Positions 22,439-31,883 are shown, counted from the stretch's first letter. The stretch: DNA of 64,000 nt from Eutypella sp. D-1 (GCA_023313575.1 JAJTTP010000023.1:62001-126000), one strand, 5' to 3'. Translations and numbers: made by a program. The notes: generated by a model from the letters alone, not told the origin.

Positions 22439-22877
22439 GATGGTACGTATATTTAATATAAGTTTCATAAAGCATCAATAGGTTCAATATAGTATATTAT
22501 GCCTCAGTGAAGCTGTCTTGGTGTGTGATGTGTCTGGTAAATCCGAATAACCAGGAAAGGACCTTGGGGGGATCATCTCTGCCCAGGTGGTTATGTAATC
22601 TTTAATTTCCCGCGGTTTCAGATGCTCTCATGTCGGCTCCGGGCATTGCACTTTCTCCGTGTTGGATTGCTGATATGTTCCTATTGGCTCGTGCGCGACC
22701 AACGACGCCTCTGCATTCTTGACCCACCTTCCTAAAACGGAAACCGCAACTGCCAAGCTACGTGCCAAGACGCGTATCTAGACAAACGGAGAACGCGCTC
22801 CAATTTGGTGACTTTCTGCTAACTACATAATCAGTTATTCCACATTCACAAGCGATTACTCTGATTATACGTATACC
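22439..22877. promoter_or_regulatory. Divergent upstream region of P4 and P5
   Basis: A 439-base gap between two divergently transcribed orphan genes. It contains no copy of the 75-bp element, unlike most large gaps in the island. It presumably holds both promoters; I see no clear shared motif. Confidence 0.4.
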
Positions 22878-24176
22878 ATGGACCGTTCTATCGAGGCACG
22901 GGTGTCGGCGGAGATGCCGATCATCCCGGATGGCGTGGTGGATTTGGTGAAGATGGTGGACGAGGGACGGTCGATGAACAGAATCTTCAACCGTCTGATG
23001 TCGAGCAGCCTCGTGGAGGGGATCGAGACGAAGCACGACCTCCAGGGGGATGATATGCGTATCTTATTCCACTCGCTGTCGCGCCCGCTTCTGCGTGGTA
23101 TGCTTCTTAAGACAGCGGGCATGGACCTCTACGACATGGACCAGAAGAAGGATAACTGGTCGCATGTGTATGATGTCAAAGGAGGAGGCGCGTACGTTGC
23201 ACTGATGCACGTGCAAAATAGGGGAGGCGGGTTTTTATGCCCGCGCGAGATAAGAGAGTTGATAGGGATGCTGGAACGGTATGCCCGGGCTGTCGATGCC
23301 TACGACGACTATGTCGTCGATAACCGCTTGGAGGTGCTTGGACCTCGACGGGATGATCTGACGTTCTGTCAGAAGGTGGATGACGAGATGCGGTTGGAAA
23401 AGCACTTCGACGAGGAGGAACCTAGGTACGAGCGGCCGTGCTTCGGCGAACAGCCGCCTAGCATGCCCGGGTCTCCCAAGGACATGAGCAGGAGCATCAG
23501 GCACTTAATAGCCATGTTCGAGAAGAGGTGCGTGGGGGAGGATGAGGAGGTAGTCCAGTGGCAAGCGCCCATGTTGGTTGGAAGCGATTCCAGCCTGCAG
23601 AGGTGCACTAATGACCATTTACATGACTCGTCCACGTCGTCGACGTCCAGGGTCTGGGCGCTGACCATCTCGTGTCTTCGGATGATGGGGGTCCTGGCCA
23701 GAGTACAGGTCGCTCCTTTGTTCTGTGCCTGGACACTGGACCAGATGGACCTTGGTGAGGTCCTCGGTACGATCCTCGGCGGCACCCTGTTGCCCGGTGA
23801 CGGCTTCAACGTCAAGCAGCCGGGCACCAGGGGAGGTGGCCCCGTGGTTAGGGAGGACGGCCTCGAGGCAGCCAAGACTGAAGTGTTCTACTGGAAGGGC
23901 TGGTTCCAGGAGAACCTCCGGCAGTCGATCGCTGACGTTCATAGGCCGGGTCAAGTGCTGGCGGGTCTTCGCGCATACGTCGCAACTCTCCAAGAGTATA
24001 AGGCTAGAGCAGATGAGCTGCGAGAGCGCATTCAGCGCGCTGAGGAGGAGCGGGAAACCGCTATGCGCGAGGCCATCCAGAACGCCGAGCAAGTGGAAGA
24101 GACCCTTGCGTCGCTGAGGGAGTATAATAGGGCCACAGAGGCCCTGGATGATCCCTTTTTTGATTTCGACTTCTGA
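22878..24176 (+). CDS. Orphan protein P5, 432 residues
   Basis: Intact, intronless, ATG in good context (ACCATGG). No family recognised. The N-terminal half is mixed helical (IIPDGVVDLVKMVDEGRSMN, MRILFHSLSRPLLRGM) with a glycine-rich turn KGGGAYVALMHVQNRGGGF. The middle contains an acidic loop (FDEEEPRYERPCFGE) and a helical stretch RVWALTISCLRMMGVLARV. The last ~80 residues are a charged coiled coil (RADELRERIQRAEEERETAM) that ends in the acidic aromatic tail DPFFDFDF. It forms a divergent pair with P4; a coiled coil in both would allow a complex, which is an inference. No signal peptide is visible; one hydrophobic patch at ~255-275 is too weak to call a membrane segment. Confidence 0.72.
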   Translation: MDRSIEARVSAEMPIIPDGVVDLVKMVDEGRSMNRIFNRLMSSSLVEGIETKHDLQGDDMRILFHSLSRPLLRGMLLKTAGMDLYDMDQKKDNWSHVYDVKGGGAYVALMHVQNRGGGFLCPREIRELIGMLERYARAVDAYDDYVVDNRLEVLGPRRDDLTFCQKVDDEMRLEKHFDEEEPRYERPCFGEQPPSMPGSPKDMSRSIRHLIAMFEKRCVGEDEEVVQWQAPMLVGSDSSLQRCTNDHLHDSSTSSTSRVWALTISCLRMMGVLARVQVAPLFCAWTLDQMDLGEVLGTILGGTLLPGDGFNVKQPGTRGGGPVVREDGLEAAKTEVFYWKGWFQENLRQSIADVHRPGQVLAGLRAYVATLQEYKARADELRERIQRAEEERETAMREAIQNAEQVEETLASLREYNRATEALDDPFFDFDF

Positions 24177-24643
24177 TTTTTGGTGGTTGTAAACGGGGGG
24201 TAGAGCTCAGGGGCTGCAAGGCCGTCCCAGATGAGCCGGGCTACAAGGCCATTCTAGATGAGCCTAGGAGGAATGCACACGGCGGCCGACCGGCCGGGAG
24301 GAAGGCTAGGCTTGGTCACTGCATAAGGTGCACGAGGGGGTGACTTGCCGGGACAGTCTTGTGCGATTGTAATAATCAACAAGCTAGTAGCGTAATAAGG
24401 CATCTTGGTGATTATTCTAAGGCGATGAAATAGATTATTCGAATTCGGATAGGTGTGTCCTGGAGCTCTACAGAGTTATCTGTCTACTGCAGGCACTTAC
24501 GCCGGCGAGGACTAGGCATAGTACGACATCTCAGTGATTCCAAGCGGATCAAATGGATTATTCTGACTTGCGAGCGAAACCATAGCCATGTCTGGTAACG
24601 AAGTTATATGATTACCCTGTCAGTCTGTCATGCCATAAGCGGC
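24177..24643. other. Intergenic region with small duplications
   Basis: Near 24210-24265 a short unit GGCTGCAAGGCC...AGATGAGCC is repeated twice. Two diverged 50-base segments around 24395-24440 and 24515-24565 share GATTATTC and ATGGATTATTC motifs. There is no gene. Confidence 0.4.
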
Positions 24644-25180
24644 GGTACCTATAGAATCTATGCTCTACCCTCGGGTTTTGGTGTGAAATAGCTGGGCTAC
24701 ACCCTTAGGCCCTAAGTACCGACTAGCTATTTAGGGGTACTTAAGGGTTAAGGTATGCGCTACCTATTTTGCAGCAAAACCGAAAGGTATAGTGCGAGAT
24801 TTGAAGTACCGAGCTAGGCCTGAAATTAGCTATAAATAGGTACTTCTAAAATCCAGTCTATTCATAGGTGGGCTACATCCTTAGGCCTTAAGAACCAACT
24901 AGGAATTTAGGGGTACTTAAGGGTAAAGGTCCACGCCACCTATTTCACAGCAAAATCCGAGGGTAAGGAGGGAATGTCTAAAGTACCGAACTAGGCTGGA
25001 ACTAGCTATAGCTCGGTACTTAAAAACTTTATTTCATACCCTCAGTTTTGGGTGTAAATAGGTGTGTTTTACCCTCGGGCTACAAGTACTGACGGCGATA
25101 TAAAGATACTTCATAGGCAAGGGTAAACGCCACCTATTTACAGCAAAACCAGAGGGTAAAGACCAAAGTTTTGAAGTACC
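24644..25180. repeat. Array C: six TIR elements in three head-to-head pairs
   Basis: Copies at about 24644-24720, 24736-24810, 24839-24896, 24912-24987, 25015-25090 and 25105-25180. Orientation alternates strictly: 1, 3 and 5 read TTTTGGTGT-type and 2, 4 and 6 read CAGCAAAACC-type. Pairs 1-2, 3-4 and 5-6 are separated by about 15 bases and the pairs by about 28 bases (CTAGGC...TAGCTATA in both), giving a ~190-bp higher-order unit. Copy 3 lacks most of the core. The arms are CTACCCT/AGGGTA rather than CTCTGCC/GGCAGAG. Confidence 0.9.
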
Positions 25181-26126
25181 CAGGGCATTTGACTATACGA
25201 TAAACTGGTATTCGGGTGCCATGGATATAACCTCAGAAGCACAATCCAGGAGCGGAGACCAATTGAGTGTACTAGATGGCCTCTGCTCATCTCGCAACCT
25301 CATAGCTGGTCTGTCGAGGGTAGAGAAACACCACCGGATAGGTTCTCGGATCCATAGGGCTGACAGTCTTGATTACCCCTAGAACAAGGTCACGCCACGC
25401 TTGCCTTTCGTAGCAGCAATTCTTCTTGAATCTTCAACAGGACGATGCGTTCTCCATGAGATTCCCTCGGATACTTATCACATAGCGACTTCTAACGTGC
25501 CATGGATCGACATCCTGTCCGTCCAACACAACTTCAACCAGTCTAAGTCTGCCTATCGATCTCTACACGAGGTCGTCTTAGGGTTAAGCCACGATCTGTT
25601 GTATCTCGACTTTGAGCTGAGAACTCTGACTATACAGATGCTAGCGATCGTCACCGCGGTGGGGATATTCTGGAGTACTGTTTAACTATCCTCTTAGTAT
25701 AGTAGCCGTAAACGGGATGATCATCACTTTCATAGTCTTATCTAGGTCCCAGGCTCGATATAGCTATATTTTCTCATCTGTATCTGTAGACATTGTATGA
25801 TTCTGGTTCTGGTGGCGATGTCGTAGCTTTGAAGCTGAAACTACGTAGCCCACGAGCGCAACCAATCCTCGCTACTTGGCTCATCCCTACACACCCAGGC
25901 TTACGTGGTAGCTATAGGCAAAAGGACACCAGGGGCTGGTACTGGTCAGAAAGAGTCACTTCAGAGCCATTCACCTGGCCGCCTAAGGCGGGAGCTTACA
26001 AGCTACAAGGCTGGGGAGCTTCCAGAGGCCCCAGGTGAGGGGTATAGTATGATAGCCGGAGGTTGCTTGGAGCTTGTTGCCGCCTTTTCATGCGCCGAAT
26101 ATCTCTAGAATAGGTGCTGAGTTAGG
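25181..26126. other. Gap upstream of P6, possibly duplicated at 32.8-33.4 kb
   Basis: Several landmarks recur in the same order at 32.76-33.13 kb: a GAGGGTAG...ACACCACC stretch, AGCCGTAAACGGGAT (AGCCGTGAACGGGAT), GAGCTTCCAG and GGAGCTTGTT. This suggests a diverged segmental duplication. An open frame at 25401-25685 lacks an ATG and is not called. Confidence 0.4.
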
Positions 26127-26151
26127 TAGTTAGATGTAGCTTCAACCCCGC
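26127..26151 (+). promoter_or_regulatory. Shared upstream element of the coiled-coil family (P6 copy)
   Basis: AGATGTAGCTTCAACCCCGC lies about 80 bases before the ATG of P6. Related elements in the same orientation relative to the gene occur at 28525-28548 (P7), 31934-31965 (P8, with GAAGGTCC inserted) and 33421-33449 (relic). Confidence 0.55.
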
Positions 26152-26229
26152 TCATACAGTAGGCCATTTAATCTCCTTACGACAACATCATCATCATCAA
26201 CATTAAACCCATCACACATAAACACCAAC

Positions 26230-27327
26230 ATGTCACATAACGACATGATGATAGAGATCCTGGAGGAGATTCGGGGATTGCGCCAAGAGGTGCGGGAGCA
26301 GAGCCGGCGGATCGCGGCGTTGGAGCGGGCGTTAGCCCAAAGTGGTCAGCCCGCTCCGGGAGGGACCTCGAGAGAGGAAAACAGACCCGAGACTATCGGG
26401 CAGGCACCGGCCAGAGGCCGTGCTGTAGAGACATCGTCGGCCCCGGAGCCACGCCCCAACATCGCCGACCCAACCCCGACCACAGCCGCCGAGTCCAGGG
26501 CGCAATTCCGGGAGTTGCCCACTCGCACTATGCGGGATGGGATTATGCGGAGACGAATTGAGCACGACAGGATGTCGGAGGTGGTCCCCACCCACTACAC
26601 AGACGAGGCGGAAGACCATCTCGATGAGGTTATTGAGCAGGGGGCCGAGGCCAGAAATCAGGTCGCGGCGGGAGGATCATCGGGCGAGGTTAGTCGCCGC
26701 CCACCCCCAGCGCCGTCGAGCGACATCGTTGCTGTGACGCGGGGACAGGTCACCACGGAGTGGCACCGGGGCCAATTCTCTGGCCTGACCCACCGCAGAG
26801 ACCCGACGGTCCGCAACGTTGCGGAGTCTTTTGGAGGGAACACGAGGGCGAACCTCCAAAACGAGAACATGGAGCAGGCGGCCCAGATATTCCGCCAACA
26901 CAACAACCTGAGGCCGGGGGAGGAGGTGGCAATAACCTTTCGGAGGATCCCGAACAGGGTAGCGAGGAGGAGAATGCGGATAACCGACCTCGCGGACATG
27001 GGCCCCACCTATTTCACCAATGAGGCGGGAGACCGGGTCAAGGAGATCCCTCGACAGGAATCGGCGGGAATGGCGACCAGTCGGCACGCCCCTGGTCCCG
27101 TGCGAACTGCCAGGGGCGGTGGACAAGGCGAAGGCCGCGGAGGAGGAGGAGGCGGCGGACGAAGCCAGGGCGGACGAGGCCGCGGCGGTCACCGCGCGGA
27201 GCCTTACCCCCAGCCCCAGCCCGAGGGCGAGGGTAGTGGGAGTCGCGGCAGGGCGACCCAGACGCTAGAAGAGATGTTGGATGAGGCAAGCGGCGCGGCG
27301 GAGAAGGGGTCGGAGGGGAAGAAGTAA
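26230..27327 (+). CDS. Coiled-coil family member P6, complete, 365 residues
   Basis: Opens MSHNDMMIEILEEIRGLRQE, the family start, followed by a short coiled coil to RIAALERALAQSG (matching the ELRLSMMEKALRAG block of P8). The module with the family motif PT-[YH]-[FY]-T occurs twice: RRRIEHDRMSEVVPTHYTDE at ~115-135, and VARRRMRITDLADM then GPTYFTNEAGD at ~238-262. A glycine- and arginine-rich stretch at ~285-330 (GGGGGGGRSQGGRGRGG) looks like an RGG-type nucleic-acid-binding tail, which is an inference from composition. Ends ASGAAEKGSEGKK. No intron. The leader is rich in CAT and CAA. This is the only family copy with a full, unbroken long frame. Confidence 0.72.
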   Translation: MSHNDMMIEILEEIRGLRQEVREQSRRIAALERALAQSGQPAPGGTSREENRPETIGQAPARGRAVETSSAPEPRPNIADPTPTTAAESRAQFRELPTRTMRDGIMRRRIEHDRMSEVVPTHYTDEAEDHLDEVIEQGAEARNQVAAGGSSGEVSRRPPPAPSSDIVAVTRGQVTTEWHRGQFSGLTHRRDPTVRNVAESFGGNTRANLQNENMEQAAQIFRQHNNLRPGEEVAITFRRIPNRVARRRMRITDLADMGPTYFTNEAGDRVKEIPRQESAGMATSRHAPGPVRTARGGGQGEGRGGGGGGGRSQGGRGRGGHRAEPYPQPQPEGEGSGSRGRATQTLEEMLDEASGAAEKGSEGKK

Positions 27328-27781
27328 GGGGCAAATCCGAGATGATAACCGGGGGAGGAGGGGAGGAGGCTACATGCTTTGGCTGGAACAACGGTAATCA
27401 AGATCGATAGGGAGCACGACGGAGAATACAACGCCCATGACGCAATCGAGAATACTACCAATGCGTATTGAAATGACTGTCTTGCTTCAAATGCTAATAC
27501 GGTATACCCTGGTCTTATCAAGGCCATTTAAAGTGATGCACTGAGCGTTACCAGTACTGGTCATGAATCAATATCATCAGCAAATAAGTAATGCGTATTT
27601 TGAATTGATAGCTCTGGTAGTCTGCTTTTGTCCCTCGTCCATTCTCCGGCCCGTGCCCTCCACTTCCGTTGTTGCCCGCCCCTGGGCTTGCCGCCCTTTT
27701 AAAATTTTTATAATTACCACTTGTCCTGCCAAAGCTTATATCTCCCCAGCCACCCCCATCGTCCAATCTCGTCTTCTCCTT
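27328..27781. other. Convergent gap between P6 and P7
   Basis: 3' flanks of two converging paralogues; no gene or array element is visible. Confidence 0.4.
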
Positions 27782-28436
27782 TTACTTTGGGATAAAAAGT
27801 CCTTCCAGTTCGTAGTCGAAGGAGGCATCGCCTGGGCGCTCCTGGCTCGATGTCTCCGCCGCGGCCACCGTGGCCTCCGCAGCCCTCTCGGCTGAGTTCT
27901 CCTGGGTGTGCTCGATTATATCGGCGTCCCTTTCTTGCAGCGTCTGGGACGCTCCGACGTTCGGGCCGGCCGCTATTCCTTGCGGCTCTGGCAGAGGGAT
28001 CTCCTTGGTGAAATAGGTGGGACCCATGTCCGCGAGATCGCGTTGCCGCCTCCACCTCCTTGGGGGCCTAACGGGTTGTGCGTCCCAACCAAAGAACTTC
28101 GCAATTTTTTGGGCCTTCTCGCTATCTATAGCATCGTTATCGCGCTTAAGCCCAACGCCCACCTGCTCTTGGTGTTTCCCGGATACCTCGCGATCCCGAA
28201 CAGCCTGTTCTCGAGGCTCTACCTCCGCCCGTTCCTCAGCCGCCTTATCGGGGATCTGCATAGGCGATCCAGCCCTCAAAGCATTTACCATCATCGAGAG
28301 ACGAAGCTCATGTTTCTCGTCTTTTTTTTTTCATGTCCCCCCGTAGCTCCCGCACCTCCTCCTGTAACTTTTCTATCACCTGTCGCATCTCCCTCATCTC
28401 CTTTACCAATTCTGCAATGACTGCATTATCCGACAT
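27782..28436 (-). pseudogene. Coiled-coil family member P7, frame broken at an A10 run
   Basis: The minus-strand frame starts MSDNAVIAELVKEMREM, continues as coiled coil (EKLQEEVRELRGDM), then reaches a run of ten A (28322-28331). In the starting frame it ends KKKRRET and a stop. In the next frame it resumes DEKHELRLSMM and VNALRAG and stays open to the C-terminus ELEGLFIPK. Nine or twelve A would restore the frame, so this is an indel in a homopolymer, a sequencing error, or slippage. It shares RDLADMGPTYFTKE with P6, and its C-terminus resembles that of P8 (EELGFYIPW). Function unknown. Confidence 0.7.
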
Positions 28437-28923
28437 CTTGCTGGTTGGGCTGGGACAGGGTTAATGATAATAATGGTGATGATGATGATGATGATGTTGT
28501 TGCAAACGGGAGCTTAATCCATTACGCGGGGTCAACATACTTAGCTACGCTTACTTATATCCAGCTGCCCTGGTAGAACAGCTCCTACGTTAGCTGCTAT
28601 AATTCTCTTTACGGAGGGATTACGTCGAACGAGGAACGAGGCCGACTAATACAAGGTCGATGGTATGAATGCCATTACTATAAAGCATCTTGATAACACG
28701 CCGCATCCCACGTTTGCATCTCATTTCAACGCCTGCAACATCAGCACACTGACTCGGACTCTTGGCATCAAGCCGAGAATGACCGTAACAGATCCTTGGT
28801 TTTTTCACTCTAGAGTCAGCCGCTCTGTATATAGGTGATATCGAAGTCCAGCCTCCCCTGATAAGCCGTAATCCTTCAGACAGGGAGCTTATACTCACCT
28901 ACCCTAGCTACCTGTTATAGGTA
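28437..28923. promoter_or_regulatory. Upstream region of P7 with family promoter element
   Basis: On the minus strand the leader includes CAACAACATCATCATCAT-type repeats (28468-28502). The element GCGGGGTCAACATACTTAGC (28525-28548, plus strand) corresponds to the GCGGGGTTGAAG element of P8. The rest shows nothing recognisable. Confidence 0.45.
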
Positions 28924-29190
28924 GGTACTTCACAATTCTACCCTCTACCCTTTGGTTTTGGTGCAAAATAGGTGGCGTCTACCCTAACCCCGCAAGTACC
29001 TCTTTAAGCTTCAGTAATATCAGGTATAGCTAGGTACTTCCAGATTTTACTCTTTACCCTTTGGTTTTGGTGCAAAATAGGTGATATTTACCCTCACCTC
29101 GTAAGTACCCCTGGGTACTTAAAGCTCGAGGGTAAAGCTTACCTGATTCACACCAAAATCCGAGGGTAAACGATGGATTTTATAAGTACC
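28924..29190. repeat. Array D: three TIR elements
   Basis: Copies at 28924-29000, 29033-29109 (both with TTTTGGTGCAAAATAGGTG cores) and 29114-29190 (inverted, CACACCAAAAT). The first two are nearly identical in the core and arms (CTACCCT and TTTACCCT). All are bounded by GGTACTT and AAGTACC. The third sits 4 bases from the second, head to head, as in array C. The array lies about 490-755 bases upstream of P7. Confidence 0.9.
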
Positions 29191-30376
29191 AACCTATTGC
29201 AGCATTTTAAGCGCTAATCCATAACGCAGGATCGCTTTGTTGCCAGCGATGTGTTCAGGCCATTAAACTCTAGATAACTGGCCGCCTTATCCTCCCACTT
29301 CCGCTTTCAAGATATCGTCTGTGACCTAGATGGTAAGACGGGTAGTTGATTGCGGCCCGTATAGTGAGTGACCCGAGGATATTACGGTGGTGATGATGGT
29401 GAGGTATGGAGGGCTTGCCAATGTCCGCTTAGCACAAACTGTGCCTGAGTAGCAGCCAAGGCCTACGTACTCGGTCATGCCACGTGGTCAGGATTTCGGC
29501 AGCCAGAGACTACTTTGCGAGTATCGCCGAGAGCATTCCTGCTAATATAACCAACTGAAGTCGTGCGGGCTACTCCTTTAAGCGTCGGTGCAGCTGTGGT
29601 TGAGCCACGGAAAGGCCCTGGCAAGGAATAGGTATATCCGGAAGTGGGAGGTATCACGAATACGGCAAGGGATGAAGTGATGGCAGACGCGGTAGTTATG
29701 CTGCCTGGCCCGTCCTTAATATAAGGAGGTGAAGACCTTTTATCTACACGGGTAGACTAGAGTGATGCGGCCCGACTTATGCTTATACGACCCCTCCAGG
29801 GGTACTGACGATATGCCATTGGTTTGGGAACATCCCTTACATTTAAAAGGCAGTCCCTATACAGTTAAAGAGGCTTACTGCTGTGGCATACTGTTAAGGC
29901 TTACGACGACCGCGTGCGGGAATACGGGGCACATCCTCGGCTGCCTTACCACTCATTCAGGACACTCAGCTACATGGTCTACGATCTCGGTCGCAAGTCG
30001 CTGATTGGCTTCTTAACATCCGGGCTACGAGCTCCAGAGAAGCCAAAGGAGACGGCGCACGAGGATCTACGTAATTTACCGTAAACATACAGACAGGTCG
30101 CGGATTGCACCTCTACAGCCTTATCGTCAGTAAGGAGGTGTCATTGATATTACGGTCTAAAGGCTCCCTGCCGATAGATCCTGTTTTAGGTCCTATTATC
30201 CCCGTAACCCGGTTAAGATATTATGCTGCCAGAACGCGCATAGTCGAGGGCGTGTTGTTAATGCTATAAGGGCGCAGACTGTAACATACTGTACTGGCCA
30301 GCCGTTTAGGCCCCTTACCCCTATTATTAGTGCTATGTCCACTACTGACTTTACGTATTAAGCAAGCTAGGCCGTA
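29191..30376. other. Long gap between arrays D and E
   Basis: About 1.2 kb without a supportable gene. One frame near 29910-30085 reads LPYHSFRTLSYMVYDLGRKS and onward for about 55 codons and could be a relic of an unrecognised protein. No tRNA is seen. Confidence 0.35.
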
Positions 30377-30643
30377 GGTACTTAACTTATTCTAATTTAC
30401 CGTCAATTTTGGTGCATATTTATGGTTTTTTTATCTAGGAGGAAGTACCGCGCTAAGCACCTAATTAAGGCTAAAAGCTCGGTACTTAGACCATTTCTAA
30501 TTTACCCCCAGTTTCGGTGTAAAAACGTGGTTTTTTACTGTGGCCATAAGTATCTGCTATTACCTAGCAGGTACTTAGAAGCTTCTTATTTTACCCCCTT
30601 TTTTGGTGGGAAACAGTGTTTTTTAACCTTGGCCTTAAGTACC
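30377..30643. repeat. Array E: three TIR elements, same orientation
   Basis: Copies at 30377-30449, 30481-30554 and 30570-30643, with GGTACTTA starts and AAGTACC (or AAGTATC) ends. The cores are more diverged (ATTTTGGTGCATATTTATGG, GTTTCGGTGTAAAAACGTGG, TTTTTGGTGGGAAACAGTG). The left arm is TTTACC. The array lies 470-740 bases beyond the stop codon of P8. Confidence 0.85.
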
Positions 30644-31115
30644 CTCCTATAGCTGTAAACTCGGTCTTTGTAAACAATGAAAAGCCTGGCTTCTCTTAGT
30701 AGCAATGCAGCAATTAAAGACCACCGTAAATCACACCGGCGAAGGTGTGCAATTGCCAGTTTCTGCTCGGGTAATGGAAAAGGCTCCGAGTGCCTGAGGG
30801 AGTATACTCAATCCTGCTTCTCATAGGCAGGCTCCGTCAGCCACTTATGTCTGGGGAGATTATATCAAGGATGGCCGTAGAGGAGAATAAAATGTAGGCA
30901 GAACTTGTTATGGCCACCCTTTACTGCATATACTACTTATGCAAATCACCGCTTCGTCTCACATGGTAAGCTCGAGAGATGGAACACTTTACTGCTTCAC
31001 GCCGAACGCAATCATCATGTTGATAGCTCTACCGGGGCTTGCCCTACTGATTCTAACTACCACTTTTCCAGCTAAAGATTATCTTCCACCCTCACCGTCC
31101 AGTCTCGTTCTCCTC
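30644..31115. other. Gap between array E and P8
   Basis: Presumed 3' flank of P8. An overlapping plus-strand frame from 30939 is the shadow of P8 and is not called. Confidence 0.4.
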
Positions 31116-31772
31116 TTACCATGGGATATAGAATCCCAGTTCCTCATTCCAATAGCCCCCGTCTGGCCTCTCCCGGCGCGATGTCGCCGTCGTATCCCCC
31201 CTTACCAACCCATGCGCTCTCCAGTACTCGGTCATCTCGGCGTCAAGCTCTTCCCACCTGGTCCGGGGTCGGGCGTAGGCCACCGCGCAATGCTCTCCAG
31301 GGCTCGTGGGTTGCACGGGACCAGGGGTTTCTCGACCAGCCACCGTTCCCTCCATTTCGGTTCGAGGGGTCTCCGCCTCCTCTCCCGGCTCGTCGGTGTG
31401 GGTGGGGACCACCTCCGACATCCCGTCATTCTTAACCACCCTTCGCACAATCCTGTCCGGGATGGTACGGAGGGTCATAATCGCCTCCTGGCCGGGCCTA
31501 AGGCGTTCATAGAACTGGCGTATTTCTTCGATATGCCTGTCCAGGGGATCATTGTGTCCCCGCCTCTCTCCGTCCGCCTCAACGACATCTCCCTCCAAGG
31601 GGACGTCCACCTGTTTCTGGTGTCTCTCAGACACCACATCCGCCTCCTGGCCCTCCGCCGCCTCATTGGCCGGCACAAGCGATCCAGCCCTCAGGGCCTT
31701 TTCCATCATTGAGAGACGAAGTTCGTGTTTCTTCATCTCCTTCACCATCTCTTCCATAACGTTGGCAGACAT
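31116..31772 (-). CDS. Coiled-coil family member P8, short intact form, 218 residues
   Basis: Opens MSANVMEEMVKEMKKHELRL, so the coiled coil of P3 and P7 is almost absent and the opening motif runs directly into ELRLSMMEKALRAG in frame. Next come RLRPGQEAIMTLRTIPDRIV and RRVVKNDGMSEVVPTHTDE, aligning with RLRPGEE-type sequence and the PT-[YH] motif of P6. The C-terminus, GGYWNEELGFYIPW, resembles that of P7. It is charged overall, with no membrane segment or signal. The 5' leader is a CAA microsatellite. Because it keeps a full frame with the coiled coil deleted, it shows where the variable segment sits in the family. Function unknown. Confidence 0.72.
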   Translation of the reverse strand: MSANVMEEMVKEMKKHELRLSMMEKALRAGSLVPANEAAEGQEADVVSERHQKQVDVPLEGDVVEADGERRGHNDPLDRHIEEIRQFYERLRPGQEAIMTLRTIPDRIVRRVVKNDGMSEVVPTHTDEPGEEAETPRTEMEGTVAGRETPGPVQPTSPGEHCAVAYARPRTRWEELDAEMTEYWRAHGLVRGDTTATSRRERPDGGYWNEELGFYIPW

Positions 31773-31782
31773 TATTGATTAT

Positions 31783-31795
31783 TGTTATTGTTGTT

Positions 31796-31882
<87 letters not shown>

Positions 31883-31883
31883 G
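31783..31883. repeat. (TTG)n microsatellite in the P8 leader
   Basis: About 27 perfect GTT/TTG units plus imperfect ends. On the minus strand this is a (CAA)n leader ending about 10 bases before the P8 ATG. CAA-repeat leaders are unstructured and generally favour scanning; the effect here is inferred. Confidence 0.9.

Noticed and set aside
25401..25685. 94-codon open frame
   Set aside because: It begins at TTG with no suitable ATG and has no recognisable domain.
29762..30004. 80-codon plus-strand frame
   Set aside because: Another frame over the same bases is equally open; neither is recognisable.
13259..30643. CRISPR-like arrays
   Set aside because: The repeats are long, diverged, variably spaced and in both orientations, and the DNA is clearly fungal.
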